From contig NZ_BAAAIV010000011.1 in NCBI RefSeq assembly GCF_039526245.1, forward strand, positions 1 through 64,000: 64,000 nucleotides of DNA. Reading direction: 5' to 3'. Made by a program: the position numbers and the translations under genes. Under the pieces are notes generated by a model. That model had not been told where the DNA came from and searched no databases. It was given only the letters and a program-made list of their open reading frames with translations. Shown in pieces: positions 62,702 through 64,000 of the stretch. This DNA is from Arthrobacter_H rhombi (GTDB taxonomy: Bacteria; Actinomycetota; Actinomycetes; Actinomycetales; Micrococcaceae). Every line of letters begins with the position of its first letter. The stretch's first letter is position 1.

Positions 62702-63931
62702 ATGCAGCGCGGCACCAACCTTGGGCGGCTAGGCGACTTCAACCAGGCAGTGATCTTCGCATCGATCAGGCGCGCCCTCGACGGCGTCAGCCGTGTCGAA
62801 TTGGCAGAATCCACCGGCCTGTCACCCCAAACAATTTCCAACGTCGTCCGCCGGCTGCTGGACGAGGGACTGGTCCGTGAGGACCGCACCATTGTCTCCG
62901 GCCCCGGAAAGCCGCGCACCGTGCTGGAACTCGAAGCCAACCGCCAGCTCGCCATCGGCATCCACTTGGACCCGGCCCTCATCACCCTGGTGATGCTCGA
63001 TCTGCGCGGGGAAGTCATCGCCTCGAAGCGGTTCTCCGCCCCCTCCGTCGAGGACCCGGAAGGGACCGTGGAGCGGATGGCCGAGGCCGTCGAGGAACTC
63101 ATCGGCACCTCCGGGCAGCTGCGCTCGAATATCGTGGGTGTGGGAGTGGTCGTCCCCGGACCCATGGATGCCGACAGCGGCCATGTCACCGGTCCGCCGT
63201 TGCTCGATGGCTGGTCCAAGGTGGAGATCGTCAAGCCCCTGGCCAGCAAGCTGAACCTGAAGGTCATCCTCGAAAAGGACACCATTGCGGCCACCATCGC
63301 GGAGGTCTGGCACGGGACGGACCAGGAGGACGAGCAGAACTTCGTGTTCGTCTACGTCGGTGCCGGCATCGGCGTGGGGATGGTCGTCAACGGCGAGATC
63401 GTCCGCGGCGTGAGCAACAACGCCGGGGAAATCGGCCACTTCTCGGTGGGGGAGGAGACCACGCTGTGCGCCTGCGGGCGCCGTGACTGCCTCGCCGGCG
63501 CCACCTCGTTCGAGAACATCGCCCGCAAGGCCACCGAAGCCGGACTGGACCTGGGTATCGCCGAGAACGCGGGCGTAGCCGATCGGGCCGCGGGGATGGG
63601 GCGTTTGGTGCAGTTGGCCGACGGCGGAAACGACGTCGCCATCGAACTCTTGCGTGACTTTGGCGCGCGCGTCGCCGACATGGTTGGGCAGCTGGTCAAT
63701 GTGCTGGACATCGACAGGGTCATCTATGGCGGACCGTACTGGGAAATGATCCGGGAGCATGTGCTGGATAAGGCTACCGAGGTGGTCAACGAACGTTTCA
63801 GCGCCAAGGACGTGCATGGGGTGCTGGTGGCCAACTCCAACCTCGGCCCGGAAGTTGCTGCCATCGGCGGCGGCTGCGCCGTGCTGGACGCAAGCCTGTC
63901 GCCCAAGCCGAGCGTCCTGCTGCTGGGCTGA
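62702..63931 (+). CDS. ROK-family transcriptional regulator (NagC/XylR-like)
   Basis: 409 residues from the ATG at 62702 (TGGAGC upstream). The N-terminal winged HTH reads FASIRRALDGVSRVELAESTGLSPQTISNVVRRLLDEGLV. The ROK sugar-kinase-like domain follows, with VYVGAGIGVGMVVNGE and the zinc motif CACGRRDCLAG. The kinase phosphate-binding motif is degenerate, which fits a regulator that senses a sugar. Its target is likely the gene whose promoter begins at 63968, past which the window ends. A TAGAAT -10-like box is at 62594-62599. Confidence 0.92.
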   Translation: MQRGTNLGRLGDFNQAVIFASIRRALDGVSRVELAESTGLSPQTISNVVRRLLDEGLVREDRTIVSGPGKPRTVLELEANRQLAIGIHLDPALITLVMLDLRGEVIASKRFSAPSVEDPEGTVERMAEAVEELIGTSGQLRSNIVGVGVVVPGPMDADSGHVTGPPLLDGWSKVEIVKPLASKLNLKVILEKDTIAATIAEVWHGTDQEDEQNFVFVYVGAGIGVGMVVNGEIVRGVSNNAGEIGHFSVGEETTLCACGRRDCLAGATSFENIARKATEAGLDLGIAENAGVADRAAGMGRLVQLADGGNDVAIELLRDFGARVADMVGQLVNVLDIDRVIYGGPYWEMIREHVLDKATEVVNERFSAKDVHGVLVANSNLGPEVAAIGGGCAVLDASLSPKPSVLLLG

Positions 63932-63940
63932 GCCGCATGG

Positions 63941-63960
63941 TGACATGACTCGACATGTCA
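63941..63960. promoter_or_regulatory. Inverted repeat downstream of the ROK gene
   Basis: TGACATG (63941-63947) and CATGTCA (63954-63960) are perfect inverted arms around ACTCGA. The repeat lies just before a promoter and may be an operator. Confidence 0.5.
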
Positions 63961-63967
63961 TGGTGGA

Positions 63968-63997
63968 TTGACAATCTATTTCCAATGGAATTAGATA
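63968..63997 (+). promoter_or_regulatory. Promoter at the window edge
   Basis: A consensus TTGACA (63968-63973) is followed after 17-18 bp by TTAGAT/TAGATA (63991-63997). The spacer holds the small palindrome TTCCAATGGAA (63980-63990), a likely repressor site. The gene served lies outside the window. Confidence 0.6.
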
Positions 63998-64000
63998 TGA

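Overview
The window is high-GC DNA with dense gene packing, many ATGA/GTGA stop-start overlaps and frequent GTG/TTG starts. Three kinds of evidence point to an actinobacterium of the family Micrococcaceae (Arthrobacter-like; genus not resolved). These are a stand-alone GroEL ending in a GGM-rich tail under HrcA/CIRCE control, a run of Csp, DUF3027, SerC, DtxR, M23 and NlpC/P60 genes, and single-domain families typical of that group (DUF4032, DUF3263, DUF6457, LytR_C). No rRNA, CRISPR array, insertion sequence or prophage was seen. Three tRNA genes are present: Pro-CGG, Thr-TGT and Val-CAC.

Layout. 0.1-1.0 kb: SRPBCC protein and tRNA-Pro. 1.0-10.1 kb: maltose/maltodextrin locus with a LacI-type repressor, GH13 alpha-glucosidase, MalE, MalF, MalG and a second GH13 enzyme; two perfect LacI-family operators lie between the divergent halves. 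10.3-18.0 kb: purine salvage/catabolism operon (xanthine dehydrogenase subunits, XdhC, guanine deaminase, NCS2 purine permease). 18.0-23.0 kb: DUF4032 protein, a MsmK/UgpC-type ATPase that probably powers MalEFG, and OtsB/OtsA for trehalose. 23.2-30.1 kb: DsbA-like protein, tRNA-Thr, TMEM175-like channel, a PAS histidine kinase coupled to a response regulator fused to a thioredoxin-reductase-like protein without its redox cysteines, and MgtC and HhH proteins. 30.3-34.5 kb: two large secreted SH3-repeat cell-wall proteins. 34.7-40.4 kb: tRNA-Val, LLM oxidoreductase, ThrE-type exporter, uracil-DNA glycosylase, DUF3263 and LytR_C proteins. 40.5-44.0 kb: groEL with two CIRCE elements, then a small unrecognised insert with a probably leaderless gene. 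44.1-51.6 kb: DUF4031-HD fusion, orphan WXG100 protein, MprAB-like two-component system, cold-shock protein, DUF3027, SerC and DtxR/IdeR. 51.6-54.2 kb: two consecutive cell-wall hydrolase genes, each behind its own ydaO-type (c-di-AMP) riboswitch. 54.5-60.6 kb: HNH nuclease and a molybdenum-cofactor/formate-dehydrogenase-like operon (MobA, DUF6457, MoeA, FdhD, FdhF/YdeP). 60.6-64.0 kb: ABC exporter and ROK regulator, with a promoter at the window edge.

How the parts work together. The mal locus lacks its own ATPase, and the nearest candidate, 11 kb away, has a Crp/GlxR-like box upstream. Two molybdoenzyme systems occur, each with its own maturation factor (XdhC for xanthine dehydrogenase, FdhD for FdhF). 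At least four secreted or surface cell-wall enzymes occur, two of them under predicted c-di-AMP control. No clear new multi-gene defence system is visible. The best candidates for new biology are the cysteine-less response-regulator/TrxR fusion with its kinase, the paired riboswitches with shared upstream repeats, and the leaderless orphan gene after groEL.
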